The notes under the pieces are model-generated. The model did not search any database and was not told the origin of the DNA. It saw only the letters and a program-made list of their open reading frames with translations. Source: Anaerolineales bacterium (GTDB taxonomy: Bacteria > Chloroflexota > Anaerolineae > Anaerolineales > E44-bin32). Taken from it: a stretch of DNA of 20,089 nucleotides. The stretch covers positions 26,635-46,723 of the forward strand of contig WVZH01000276.1 of the NCBI GenBank assembly GCA_011772595.1, read 5' to 3'. The translations under genes and the position numbers were made by a program. Positions 6,700 to 14,448 of this stretch are shown here, in pieces. Numbering within the stretch: the stretch's first letter is position 1; every line of letters starts with the position of its first letter.

Positions 6700-6867
6700 A
6701 ATAGGATCCAAGGTCATCCGGCATTACAATTCTCTGTGGTAGCCGCGGAATGCGTCGGTATTATTCATTGAGGAGCCAATGCCGCGCAGCTTAATCTAAA
6801 TCCGTGGCTGGTCTCCGAAGAACGATGGACACTCTTTAGCCAGGGAGTCATGCTCGAGAAGGATGTG

Positions 6868-8634
6868 ATGGAACTTAGGAGACCCTTGCCGCAAACAGCT
6901 CATTTGATGCTGCTGATGCTGCTCTTGACCTCATGTGTGACACTCCAGCAGACACCCACGTCTATACCTATACCAGCAACGGTCACCTCCACACCTATCT
7001 TAGTTACACCTGCATCCTCGCAGACTACCGCTACCTCCAAGCCCATCCTGCCAACACACGCGCCCTTGCCAACGGATACTCCTTTTCCCGAACTCACTGC
7101 CACGATGTCTCCATCTCAGACCTCCGCTCCATCCTATCGTGTTCAGATGACGATCAGCACGACCTCTGATTGGACCGAGGTCCGCCTGATCGAGGGGGGG
7201 ATCTGGTACGACCTAACAGTTGTTATGGCGAGCGAGCATGCCTCCTCTGGAGGGTTCGAGGGCGATCGTCTCGTACTGAGCCAGCCGATAATCCGTGCTG
7301 AGGTAGGGAAAAGCGTTGAGTTGATTGTCGACGTCTTCATCACTGAACTTGATCCACAGGGCGCGCTCGTGTTTGAGATCGAGCGTGGCCACCTTGGTTC
7401 AACACAAGTTGAACTCTCAATCTATCGGGACGAGATTCCAAGAGAGATCGCTGTTCTCTCATGGGACGGCATCAAACCTAGTGGGCGGAATGCTCAGGTT
7501 TACGAAATCTCCTCAGAAGCTTTCACAGGTGAGAGGCCAAACGAATACATCGTCATTGGCCAGCTCAACTTCTGGTATTTTGGTCCGGGTAAATGGGGGG
7601 GATTTGAAGATGCCTACGGGAATCGGATAACCCCGCTTAATCCGCTCCTAGGAGATTATTGGGCCAGCGATCCGGCTGTCGTCTACCAGCAAATCGAGTG
7701 GGCGGTCGAATATGGTGTCGATGCGTTCTCGATCGAGTGGACCACGCCACGAGGGATTGGCACCGCTGGATCGTTGGAGGATACGCTGGATGACGTCTTT
7801 CTAAAATCACCAAACGTTCACAAGATCCGATGGGCTATTTTTTATGACTTCGTGCTTCGAGTAGATCAAACACCAGGTTTGGAGCATGTTGACTTGGGCC
7901 GTATTGATTTCGATCTACCAGATGTGTACGACACGTTTGTGTCCGATTTCGTCCATTTCAGCGAGAAGTACTTTGACCATCCACAATATCTCACCATCGA
8001 TGGCCGACCGGTGATCTACATCTGGGCAACCAGCAGCTTTACGGGGGATTTTGCCGGCGCTATGCAGGAGGCCCGCGAGCGGGTGTCGGAGCTAGGATAT
8101 GACGTGTTCATTGTGGGAGATGAGGTATGTATCGGTTGTTTTAATGCGGATCATGCCTCACTTTTTGATGGCAGCAGCACGTTCACCTTCCTCATCCCGG
8201 GCCTTGACGTGTCATGGGCAGATGTCGGCGAAGCAGCTGTTGCTGTAGATGGCGCATTTCGTTGGTGGCGCGACCGCATTGCGGGCCTGAGAGTGGCGGG
8301 CAGGGTGGAATTTGTCAACTTTCAACCTGCCTGGGCACCTCAGTATGACGATCACCTTTTTGTGCCCCAGCATCCCACGACCATCCCGGCTACGAGTAAA
8401 GAGCAAGTCGTGGCGATGGCGATGGTGGCGCGCAAACATGCTCAGCCCATCGGGAGCAGCGGATTAAGACTTGTCTGGCTCAACACGTGGAATAACTGGG
8501 CAGAAACGACAACAGTTGAGCCCACTGCTAATTTGGGACCGAAGTATCCTGCTGGGAATTACCAATTCGACATGCTTGAAGTGGTTCGGGAGGTCTTTGG
8601 GGATGAGACCTACTATACGTCCCCGTTGCCATAA
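6868..8634 (+). CDS. Lipoprotein with a GH99-like glycosidase-type domain
   Basis: Of two close starts (ATG 6850, ATG 6868) I prefer 6868, with AAGGA four bases ahead. This gives M-E-L-R-R then a hydrophobic stretch ending in the lipobox L-T-S-C (Cys23). A Thr/Pro/Ser-rich tether of about 70 residues follows, then a beta-rich region to about residue 220. A C-terminal barrel-like domain of about 360 residues comes last. Its segments N-F-W-Y-F-G-P-G, D-Y-W-A-S-D-P-A-V-V-Y-Q-Q-I-E-W-A, G-V-D-A-F-S-I-E-W and N-T-W-N-N-W-A-E-T-T-T-V-E-P resemble GH99/GH71 and WbsX-type proteins. The likely role is carbohydrate binding or cleavage at the outer face of the membrane. The fold is well supported; catalysis and substrate are not. 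The gene is monocistronic. Confidence 0.8.
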   Translation: MELRRPLPQTAHLMLLMLLLTSCVTLQQTPTSIPIPATVTSTPILVTPASSQTTATSKPILPTHAPLPTDTPFPELTATMSPSQTSAPSYRVQMTISTTSDWTEVRLIEGGIWYDLTVVMASEHASSGGFEGDRLVLSQPIIRAEVGKSVELIVDVFITELDPQGALVFEIERGHLGSTQVELSIYRDEIPREIAVLSWDGIKPSGRNAQVYEISSEAFTGERPNEYIVIGQLNFWYFGPGKWGGFEDAYGNRITPLNPLLGDYWASDPAVVYQQIEWAVEYGVDAFSIEWTTPRGIGTAGSLEDTLDDVFLKSPNVHKIRWAIFYDFVLRVDQTPGLEHVDLGRIDFDLPDVYDTFVSDFVHFSEKYFDHPQYLTIDGRPVIYIWATSSFTGDFAGAMQEARERVSELGYDVFIVGDEVCIGCFNADHASLFDGSSTFTFLIPGLDVSWADVGEAAVAVDGAFRWWRDRIAGLRVAGRVEFVNFQPAWAPQYDDHLFVPQHPTTIPATSKEQVVAMAMVARKHAQPIGSSGLRLVWLNTWNNWAETTTVEPTANLGPKYPAGNYQFDMLEVVREVFGDETYYTSPLP

Positions 8635-8746
8635 TGCTGGTCAAGCAAGGTCTTCTATCAAGCTGCATTGCACGCTCTGATGATTGGCGAAAAATCAAGA
8701 ATCATTCTAAAAGCCACAGGGCGTCTTTATCAAAGGAGGAATTTGT

Positions 8747-9205
8747 ATGATAGGGGATTGGATCGAAAAGGTGGAGTACCCTCAGTTGCCTTCCATGACC
8801 GAAGAGGAGTTGGTCACATTCTTCGATCAGGCACAATTCTCCAGACTCGCTACCCTCAACGAAGACGGCACCATTCACATTGCCCCGATTTTCTTCAAGT
8901 ATGAGGATGGTCAACTGCTCATGGCAACACAAGATCCCAGTCGAAAAGTCAGGAATATCAAACGCAACAAGAATGTCACGGTCCTTATCGATACCACGGA
9001 TGTGCCATTTAAAGATGCATTGGTCTACGGTACAGCGGAGTTGGACTATGAGGACGTCATAACCAAACGTGTTGTCATCTTCGAGAGAAGGTTGTCCCAG
9101 GAGGAATCCGAGACGTATGCCCGGAGGTTGTCCGATAAGTGGAAGTGTGTGATCATCCGGATTACACCAACCCGCATCGCATCCTTCGATTACTCGAAAG
9201 CCTAA
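8747..9205 (+). CDS. Pyridoxamine-5'-phosphate-oxidase-like (PPOX-class) protein
   Basis: This is a 152-residue protein with a strong AAAGGAGGA before the ATG. It reads as a split beta-barrel: S-R-L-A-T-L-N-E-D-G-T-I-H-I-A-P-I-F-F at residues 32-50, then S-R-K-V-R-N-I-K-R-N near 66-75, then V-T-V-L-I-D and A-L-V-Y-G-T-A-E-L. The S-R-K-x-R-N-I motif is typical of cofactor-phosphate binding in PPOX-class FMN or F420 proteins (PF01243-like). The short length rules out true PdxH. It is cytosolic with substrate unknown. The 112-bp spacing from the lipoprotein gene leaves co-transcription open. Together with 6274-6699 it suggests F420- or flavin-dependent reductions in this organism. Confidence 0.85.
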   Translation: MIGDWIEKVEYPQLPSMTEEELVTFFDQAQFSRLATLNEDGTIHIAPIFFKYEDGQLLMATQDPSRKVRNIKRNKNVTVLIDTTDVPFKDALVYGTAELDYEDVITKRVVIFERRLSQEESETYARRLSDKWKCVIIRITPTRIASFDYSKA

Positions 9206-9531
9206 GATCGGACCGTCGACAAGGATCCTCCATATTCAAATTGGATTTACCGAGGGCCGGCCTGGGGTAGGACACCGACTGTTCACGATTTGATCGTAGA
9301 ATCAGAAAGCTGGCTCACAATTCGCTGAGACGGACCCGGCGCGTGTAGAAGTTTGCCAGAGTAGGTATAAGAATAAGGTAGAAAATGTGTTGCTCCCTGT
9401 ATAGTACGAGGGAAAGGTCCTGAGTTGAGTCGGTGGGCTGGTCATGCCAGGGATCATGAAGACGTTTGGTAGCCATCCAATTGTAAAGTTCAGTCTAAAT
9501 TGGCTATTGGCTCTGAAGCCCGAAGTGCAAC
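9206..9531. other. Spacer holding intergenic repeat copy C
   Basis: No coding frame is supported. The main content is one copy of a diverged repeat (9320-9430) shared with the spacer after the next gene. A short CTGG-5-CCAG hairpin lies near 9438-9450. Confidence 0.45.
9320..9430 (+). repeat. Diverged intergenic repeat, copy C
   Basis: From 9320 the first 43 bases match 10058-10100 at 31 positions without gaps; nine of the twelve differences are transitions. Both copies start ATTCGCTG and share GAAGTTTGC (9348-9356). Similarity continues with small gaps into a hairpin TCCCT-9-AGGGA (9394-9412). The copies are direct repeats flanking the gene at 9532-10044. Confidence 0.5.
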
Positions 9532-10044
9532 ATGTCTACAATCGATAGCATGAAAACAATCGTTTTATATTTGCTCGGTCTGCTCGTTGCCTGGTTTTTT
9601 GCTGTAACCTTGCCGCGTTGGATTGCGGCTTCAGGCTTTGAGCCGTTTCACTTAGAGATAGGGAGCCTGCGAACCATTGGGTGGTTTCCTATTGTTCTTG
9701 GGGCTTGTGCATTCCTCTGGTGTTATTGGCTATTCTTTTCGATCGGGAAAGGTACCCCCTGGCCATTCGATCCCCCCAAAGAATTGGTGGTTTCAGGACC
9801 CTATCGATATGTAAGAAATCCTATGGAAAGCAGCTACCTACTTGTATTGTTCGGAGAAGTCCTCTTGTTTGAGTCCTCCGCGTTAATCCTTTACTTGATC
9901 TTCAACTTTTTATTCTTGTTCATGCGGCAAGTGGTCGTCGAGGAACCCGTCCTGAGGAGTAGATTCGGACAGTCGTATGAGCAATACGAGAAGTCCGTCC
10001 CTCGATATGTTCCCCGCTTGATATCCAAAACAAGGGAGGATTAG
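9532..10044 (+). CDS. Isoprenylcysteine carboxyl methyltransferase-like membrane protein
   Basis: This is a 170-residue protein with about four or five membrane segments (residues about 8-27, 47-70, 100-118 and 121-133). The second half carries the family signature: S-G-P-Y-R-Y-V-R-N-P-M near residues 88-98, then V-V-V-E-E-P-V-L near 134-141, and R-F-G-Q-S-Y-E-Q-Y-E-K-S-V-P-R-Y-V-P-R. This is the SAM-binding region of the ICMT/PEMT-type methyltransferases (PF04140/PF04191). Bacterial members methylate small or lipid substrates in the membrane; the substrate here is unknown. Both candidate starts (9532 and the in-frame ATG at 9550) lack a clear Shine-Dalgarno. The gene is flanked by the C/D direct repeats. 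Confidence 0.85.
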   Translation: MSTIDSMKTIVLYLLGLLVAWFFAVTLPRWIAASGFEPFHLEIGSLRTIGWFPIVLGACAFLWCYWLFFSIGKGTPWPFDPPKELVVSGPYRYVRNPMESSYLLVLFGEVLLFESSALILYLIFNFLFLFMRQVVVEEPVLRSRFGQSYEQYEKSVPRYVPRLISKTRED

Positions 10045-10420
10045 TATTCGCGCCACCATTCGCTGGGGCAGACTCGCAACGCATGGAAGTTTGCAAGAAT
10101 TAGGGTAAGATCGATATAGAAATCGCGATGTTCTCCTCGATGAACGCAGGACTGATCCTAGCCCGAGTTCGAGAGACTTTCGATTTTGCGGGACCAAGCA
10201 AGGACTGGGCTTGCTGCATTACAAATGAGTTCAAGAGACAAGAAAAAAGATTGTCTATCTTGAGGCGTCAATCAAATCCGACATTCGTGGAAGCCTGCCC
10301 GGAGATGATGGAATATCTGGTTGGAAACAGAACCTTTCAATTCAGGCTTGATAGGGGTAAACGCCAACCAAGCAGCTGTCGTACCTTCTACATCGGGTAA
10401 TCGGATAAAGGATTTAGAAA
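10045..10420. other. Spacer holding intergenic repeat copy D
   Basis: No supported gene is present. Copy D of the repeat occupies roughly the first third (10058-10168). A 90-codon frame at 10128-10400 has no Shine-Dalgarno and no recognisable composition, and is left out. Confidence 0.45.
10058..10168 (+). repeat. Diverged intergenic repeat, copy D
   Basis: This partner of 9320-9430 shares ATTCGCTG, GAAGTTTGC (10085-10093) and a downstream hairpin at the matching place, TCCT-10-AGGA (10133-10150). The hairpin sequence differs from copy C's TCCCT/AGGGA but still pairs. It lies 738 bp from copy C in the same orientation, starting 14 bp after the methyltransferase stop. Confidence 0.5.
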
Positions 10421-11344
10421 ATGACCGTTATTGATGCGATAGGTAAGACCCCAATTGTTGAACTTCGTCGGGTCGTGCCTTCGGGATCCGCTCGCATTGT
10501 TGCCAAGCTAGAATCCGCTAATCCGACAGGTAGCATGAAAGATCGGATGGCCCTGGCGGCGATCAACGCTGCTGAGGCGGACGGCAGGTTACCCCCTGGA
10601 GGAACGGTTGTTGAGTATACCGGCGGCACAACTGGCGTTTCTCTTGCTTTCGTGTGTGCTGCGCGAGGATATCGGATACGAATTGTTTTTTCCGACGCTT
10701 TTAGCGCAGAAAAGGGGCTCATGATGCAGGCACTGGGGGCGGATGTCTCCATTGTCCCCAGTGGTGGGAAGGGTATCAGCGAGTCTCTCATCAAGCGCAT
10801 GATCATCGAGGCTCAGGAACTCAGCAAACAGCCAGGTCACTGGTGGAGCGACCAACTTAACAACCGCGATGCCATCGAGGGCTATTATCCACTCGGAGAG
10901 GAGATATGGGATCAGACAGGTGGAGAGGTGCAAGCTTTTGTCCACGCTGTCGGCACCGCTCACTCACTGCATGGTGTGGCGACCGTGCTGCGCGTTCGAA
11001 AGCCTGACATCTACGTAGCTGCGGTAGAACCGGATGAATCAGCAGTGCTTTCAGGAGAGGAATCAGGAGCGCACAACATAGAGGGAATTGGCGTGGGTTT
11101 TATTCCCCCTTTATGGGAACCCGAGAAAGTGGACGAGATCTTGAGGGTTTCAACAGCTGGGGCAAAAGCCATGGCCAGAGAGCTAGCACGACAAGAGGGT
11201 ATATTCGCGGGCACATCTTCGGGAGCCAACATCGTTGCTGCGCTCAAACTCGCTCAGCGCTTAGGAACGGGTGCTACTGTGGCAACGATCATTGTGGATT
11301 CCGGCTTGCGATATCTGAGTACGGATGTTTATCGAAATGCTTGA
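10421..11344 (+). CDS. Cysteine-synthase-family PLP enzyme (variant substrate loop)
   Basis: This is a 307-residue fold-type-II PLP enzyme. An AAAGGA lies eight bases before the ATG. The PLP lysine is K40 in N-P-T-G-S-M-K-D-R. The substrate loop, normally T-S-G-N-T-G, reads T-G-G-T-T-G (67-72). The phosphate loop, normally G-T-G-G-T, reads G-T-A-H-S. The C-terminal G-T-S-S-G-A-N and D-S-G-L-R-Y-L-S-T-D-V-Y are normal for the family. It is close in size to O-acetylserine sulfhydrylase, but these loop changes suggest another substrate, as in lyase or synthase relatives of CysK. No cysE or sulfur gene is adjacent. Family assignment is firm; calling it a cysteine synthase is not. Confidence 0.88.
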   Translation: MTVIDAIGKTPIVELRRVVPSGSARIVAKLESANPTGSMKDRMALAAINAAEADGRLPPGGTVVEYTGGTTGVSLAFVCAARGYRIRIVFSDAFSAEKGLMMQALGADVSIVPSGGKGISESLIKRMIIEAQELSKQPGHWWSDQLNNRDAIEGYYPLGEEIWDQTGGEVQAFVHAVGTAHSLHGVATVLRVRKPDIYVAAVEPDESAVLSGEESGAHNIEGIGVGFIPPLWEPEKVDEILRVSTAGAKAMARELARQEGIFAGTSSGANIVAALKLAQRLGTGATVATIIVDSGLRYLSTDVYRNA

Positions 11345-11510
11345 TCGATTATTTGATCTTGGCGCCTGCGCAATTGGATCTCAGACGCAGACCGTTCGAC
11401 TTCTCCTTCGTGTACGCCTTCCGCTCCGCTCAGTATAGTTGGTTCGTCCGAATTTATTCCGGGTTAGTATCTAGACTTAAAACTATCATAAACCGTTTAA
11501 GGAGGATTCT

Positions 11511-11969
11511 ATGGATAAGGTACTTCATCGTACAGTTCGGATAGGATGCAACACAGAGCGAGCTTTCGAGATGTTTACGGACAATAAACTCTTGGCATCC
11601 TGGTTCCCACCTGAGGCAGACGTCGAACCGGTGGTCGGAGGAAAGTACGAATTGTTTTGGGATCCAGAGGATAAGGAGAATAACAGCACAATTGGATGCA
11701 AAGTGACCGCTGTTGAACCCGGGAAGCTCGTCGCATTCGAGTGGAAGGGTCCCGTGCAGTTTAAAGAATTTATGAATGAGGTTGACCCGTTGACCCACGT
11801 GGTGGTAGTTTTTATACCCTTCGACGAGGGCCAAAATCAGAGTACTGAGGTACATGTTATCCACTCGGGTTGGAGGAGTACAGATAGATGGGAAGAAGCG
11901 AGGCAATTCTTTGAATGGGCCTGGGATGAAGAACTTAAAGAATTGAAAGAAGCCGTCGATAAGGAGTAA
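11511..11969 (+). CDS. SRPBCC / AHSA1-like domain protein
   Basis: This is a 152-residue protein with AAGGAGG seven bases before the ATG. It begins with the helix-grip pattern I-x-C-N-T-E-R-A-F-E-M-F-T-D (12-25), then L-A-S-W-F-P-P-E-A (30-38), V-G-G-K-Y-E-L-F-W-D (43-52), V-E-P-G-K-L-V-A-F-E-W, and a long acidic C-terminal helix. This is the START-like fold of the Activator-of-Hsp90-ATPase-homologue-1 family. The fold binds small hydrophobic ligands, and no ligand can be inferred. It is monocistronic. A long antisense frame across it is a shadow. Confidence 0.88.
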   Translation: MDKVLHRTVRIGCNTERAFEMFTDNKLLASWFPPEADVEPVVGGKYELFWDPEDKENNSTIGCKVTAVEPGKLVAFEWKGPVQFKEFMNEVDPLTHVVVVFIPFDEGQNQSTEVHVIHSGWRSTDRWEEARQFFEWAWDEELKELKEAVDKE

Positions 11970-12210
11970 CGACTGCGATTTTAAAAAAAAATCGAGTAGG
12001 GGGATCAATTCGTGGGAATGAACCCTCCGTCCAATCTCGAAGGTTCGCTTCTCGCTCCGCTCGTGTACCCCACATGATTTGTGCGTGTTTATGCAGAGTT
12101 GGTGTCGTGTCGGGAAACGAAGGGGCTTGTTCCCCATGAAGAACCCGAAGATAGGTTCAAAGCCGTTGAGGATTAGGGACTGAGAATACACTAGGGGAGG
12201 TCAATCGTCC

Positions 12211-13014
12211 TTGAGATCAAGAACCATTGGTGCAGTTACGCTGGTGTTCGACCCTGAAGAGCAGGAGACCGCGGATTTGATCCAAGGTGCTTGTGAGAAG
12301 GCCATCCATCTCGCTCAAGAGATCTGGGGTCTCAAACCGCCTGAGGATTGCAGGATCTACGTGATGACCTCTTGGTTGGGGTTCGTGTTTCAATCGGCTC
12401 CTTGGCCCTGGCGAATATTGTTGGGGGCGACGATGCCGTTTTGGTACTTCCGAGTTCGGAGGACGTGGCCATACAGCGCTGCGTGGACTCAACGGTATGG
12501 CAGAAGAGTGGGGATCGGGGTAAAGCCTCCGCGTTTGATCGAGCAAAGCGACCGCAGCATCGGGATTCGTATGTTTGTTGAACAAAAAGATATGAAGGTG
12601 AACGTGCAGCACGTCACCTGCCATGAGTTGGTGCACGCCTGTTCGGCTCATCTGAGGTTGCCCATGTGGCTTAACGAGGGGATCGCGACCGTGACGACAG
12701 ACCGATTCGCAGGAAAGCCGACGATCAGGCGAGAGACGTTGGAGTTCATACGCGATTTCATGCCCAAGGCGGCACCGCCGACGTATCGGGAGCTCTCACG
12801 CATGGGAGCTGAGGCGATTGTCTATCACGGCACACGTGGGTACTGGCTGGTGCGCTACTTGGAGCAAGAGCATCCCGGTTTCTTGAGGGACATGTTTTCG
12901 CAACACCGGGATGCAAAGACGATAGAGCGAGCGACGGTTTCCAAGTTGGGGATGGAGGGTGAGAGATTCTGGAACGAGATTGATGAGGTCGTGGTGAGCT
13001 ATCATATGAGATAG
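12211..13014 (+). CDS. Gluzincin-type zinc peptidase-like protein (peptidase MA-like)
   Basis: This is a 267-residue protein with a TTG start, placed after AGGGGAGG with about ten bases of spacing. The zinc motif is H138-E139-L-V-H142, and a probable third ligand is E156 in P-M-W-L-N-E-G-I-A. This H-E-x-x-H ... P-x-W-L-x-E-G-x-A layout is that of the peptidase MA-like superfamily (PF13485). A hydrophobic, Trp-rich stretch at about residues 52-80 could be a membrane segment. No cleavable signal peptide is seen. The C-terminal half is helical. The substrate is unknown, and proteolytic activity is inferred from the motif only. Confidence 0.82.
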   Translation: MRSRTIGAVTLVFDPEEQETADLIQGACEKAIHLAQEIWGLKPPEDCRIYVMTSWLGFVFQSAPWPWRILLGATMPFWYFRVRRTWPYSAAWTQRYGRRVGIGVKPPRLIEQSDRSIGIRMFVEQKDMKVNVQHVTCHELVHACSAHLRLPMWLNEGIATVTTDRFAGKPTIRRETLEFIRDFMPKAAPPTYRELSRMGAEAIVYHGTRGYWLVRYLEQEHPGFLRDMFSQHRDAKTIERATVSKLGMEGERFWNEIDEVVVSYHMR

Positions 13015-13346
13015 GGGCTGAGGATCTAATCGGGAAGGAGTGAAGTCTGGGCGCCAAGACTGTTATCACGAATAATCCCAACGGCGGAATTTAATCCCCG
13101 GGTTTGAGGAGCCCAATGCAGGCTGTGACGATCAATCACATGAAGGACATCTGCTTACCGTACTACCACATGAAGTCGTGAGCTTGGTATTTCGCTGTGA
13201 AAGACGCGAGATTGGGGCCACCCAGTCACTTACGGGTACGGACGCCGCTCGCTGTTGGACAATCGAACGAGGGAGTCTTTTGGCGCCACTCTTTTGAGAG
13301 AAATCGCAAGACGGCGACACCCCTAGCCTGAGGAGGAATCTCAAGT
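13015..13346. other. Spacer with an 18-bp near-palindrome
   Basis: No gene is supported. An imperfect dyad AGTCTGGGC / GCCAAGACT (13044-13061, eight of nine pairs) lies 30 bp after the peptidase stop. It has no loop and so is more like a protein-binding site than an RNA hairpin. The remainder shows nothing clear until the GAGGAGGA ribosome site of the flavodoxin gene. Confidence 0.4.
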
Positions 13347-13796
13347 ATGAACGCACTAGTGGTTTTTCACTCGAAATTTGGCAATACTGAGCGCGTGGCC
13401 CACGCCATTGCCGAAGGCCTCGAGCCACGATTCTCGGCCCGCGTTGCAAATGTCGATCAAATTGCCGAGATCGACTCTCAAGATGTAAGCCTCATCTTGG
13501 TGGGGGGGCCAACCCAAATGGCCGATATTAGCCCAGCACTCCAAGCGGTGTTATCGAAAACTCCCAAGGGTGCCTTGAGTGGCGTATCTGTGGCTGCCTT
13601 CGACACACGCTATCGCATGCCATTGGAGGAGTCTGGTTCCGCCGCACACAAAATAGCACCAGTTTTGAGCGAGCTTGGTGGGGAACTCCTTGTTCCTCCG
13701 GAGAGCTTCTTTGTTTTGGGGGGAGAAGGTCCGCTCGATGAAGGTGAGATTGAGAGAGCTACCAACTGGGGGGCAAAGGTCGCAGCCAAAGTATAG
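13347..13796 (+). CDS. Flavodoxin-family protein
   Basis: This is a 149-residue protein. GAGGAGGA precedes the ATG. The FMN phosphate loop is H-S-K-F-G-N-T-E-R-V-A (8-18), matching the S/T-x-F/T-G-N-T pattern. A second loop G-G-P-T-Q-M (54-59) and a third region F-D-T-R-Y-R-M-P complete the isoalloxazine-binding face. Size is that of a short-chain flavodoxin domain without fused partners. It likely shuttles electrons in the cytosol; partners are not encoded next to it. The gene ends one base before a perfect 14-bp palindrome. Confidence 0.9.
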   Translation: MNALVVFHSKFGNTERVAHAIAEGLEPRFSARVANVDQIAEIDSQDVSLILVGGPTQMADISPALQAVLSKTPKGALSGVSVAAFDTRYRMPLEESGSAAHKIAPVLSELGGELLVPPESFFVLGGEGPLDEGEIERATNWGAKVAAKV

Positions 13797-13934
13797 ATGC
13801 CTCGAGGCATTCTAGTCTTTGCTGAGTATTGAACTTATGCTCTCTGCCACCTTGCCGATAGCCTTCCATCTCGGCAGAGCCCTCCATAGGAGTTTATCCA
13901 TACCAAGTCGGAGAGCTAAGGACAGACTCCTTAG
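13797..13934 (+). other. Cluster of hairpins after the flavodoxin gene
   Basis: A perfect palindrome ATGCCTCGAGGCAT (13797-13810) abuts the flavodoxin stop codon. It is followed by CTCTGCC (13842-13848) with GGCAGAG (13873-13879), CTCC-ATA-GGAG (13882-13892), and CTAAGGA (13916-13922) with TCCTTAG (13928-13934) around a 5-base loop. None has a strong T-run. The first may act as a processing or weak termination signal. Confidence 0.5.
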
Positions 13935-13995
13935 TCATACTGAGCTTTTCAACATGACGTTGGGTGGTCTGTATTCCTATGTTTGGATGTAAACG

Positions 13996-14418
13996 ATGCC
14001 TATAAGTATTGATCCGCAACCTCGCGAAAATGAAGTTGAATGCGCACGCTGTGGCGCTTATTTCTATTATGAATTGACACGTTGCCCGAATTGTGGCGTG
14101 AATATCTATGAACCCGACGATGATGCCGATGAAGATGGCGACCGTTTGATTGAATCGCCTCCGGCACATAGGGAAGGGGTGCTGGCAACCATCACCGGCT
14201 TTGCGCGACGACTTTTCGGAAAATCGGATTTAGCAGAGGAGTTATTCGCCACTTCTGAGGATCAGACAGTGCTTTACAACGATTTGCTACAAAAGGTCGG
14301 TGGTGATCATGCCACAGTTGAGCGATTAATAACTTTTGAGAGCAAACGCGTACCCGATGGGAACCGAACGGAATGGCTCAGGCAAGCAATCTGGCGCTGG
14401 GAGCGGGATAATCGATAA
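13996..14418 (+). CDS. Zinc-ribbon protein of unknown function
   Basis: This is a 140-residue protein. It starts with a zinc ribbon C16-x2-C19 and C30-x2-C33, followed by an acidic linker (residues about 40-52, rich in Asp and Glu). A helical C-terminal half ends in W-L-R-Q-A-I-W-R-W-E-R-D-N-R. This last segment and the preceding V-E-R-L-I-T-F-E look like a small helical domain. I do not recognise a named family beyond the ribbon. The ribosome site is weak (GGATG eight bases upstream). The gene converges on the molybdoenzyme gene with only 24 bases between stop codons. Confidence 0.82.
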   Translation: MPISIDPQPRENEVECARCGAYFYYELTRCPNCGVNIYEPDDDADEDGDRLIESPPAHREGVLATITGFARRLFGKSDLAEELFATSEDQTVLYNDLLQKVGGDHATVERLITFESKRVPDGNRTEWLRQAIWRWERDNR

Positions 14419-14423
14419 AAGTA

Positions 14424-14448
14424 GGTTTAGCCATTCGATGGGCTAACC
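14424..14448 (-). terminator. Terminator between convergent genes
   Basis: GGTTTAGCC (14424-14432) and GGGCTAACC (14440-14448) pair over eight bases with one offset, leaving a seven-base loop. On the minus strand the stem is followed by TACTTTTAT. The molybdoenzyme stop codon (14443-14445) lies inside the stem. It probably serves the minus-strand gene and may stall plus-strand transcripts too. Confidence 0.6.

Noticed and set aside
3609..6831. 15 of 16 base match between 3609-3624 and 6816-6831 (CGAAGAACG...TGGACA)
   Set aside because: A single match of this size is expected by chance in a 20-kb window, and the flanks do not align.
10128..10400. 90-codon plus-strand frame before the CysK-family gene
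   Set aside because: No ribosome site and no recognisable protein features, and it starts inside repeat copy D.
11976..11994. CGATTTT / AAAATCG stem after the SRPBCC gene
   Set aside because: The stem is almost all A-T with no T-run after it, too weak to call a terminator.
11454..12191. 245-codon minus-strand frame
   Set aside because: It is antisense to the well-supported SRPBCC gene, shows no family features, and is long only because stops are rare in that phase.
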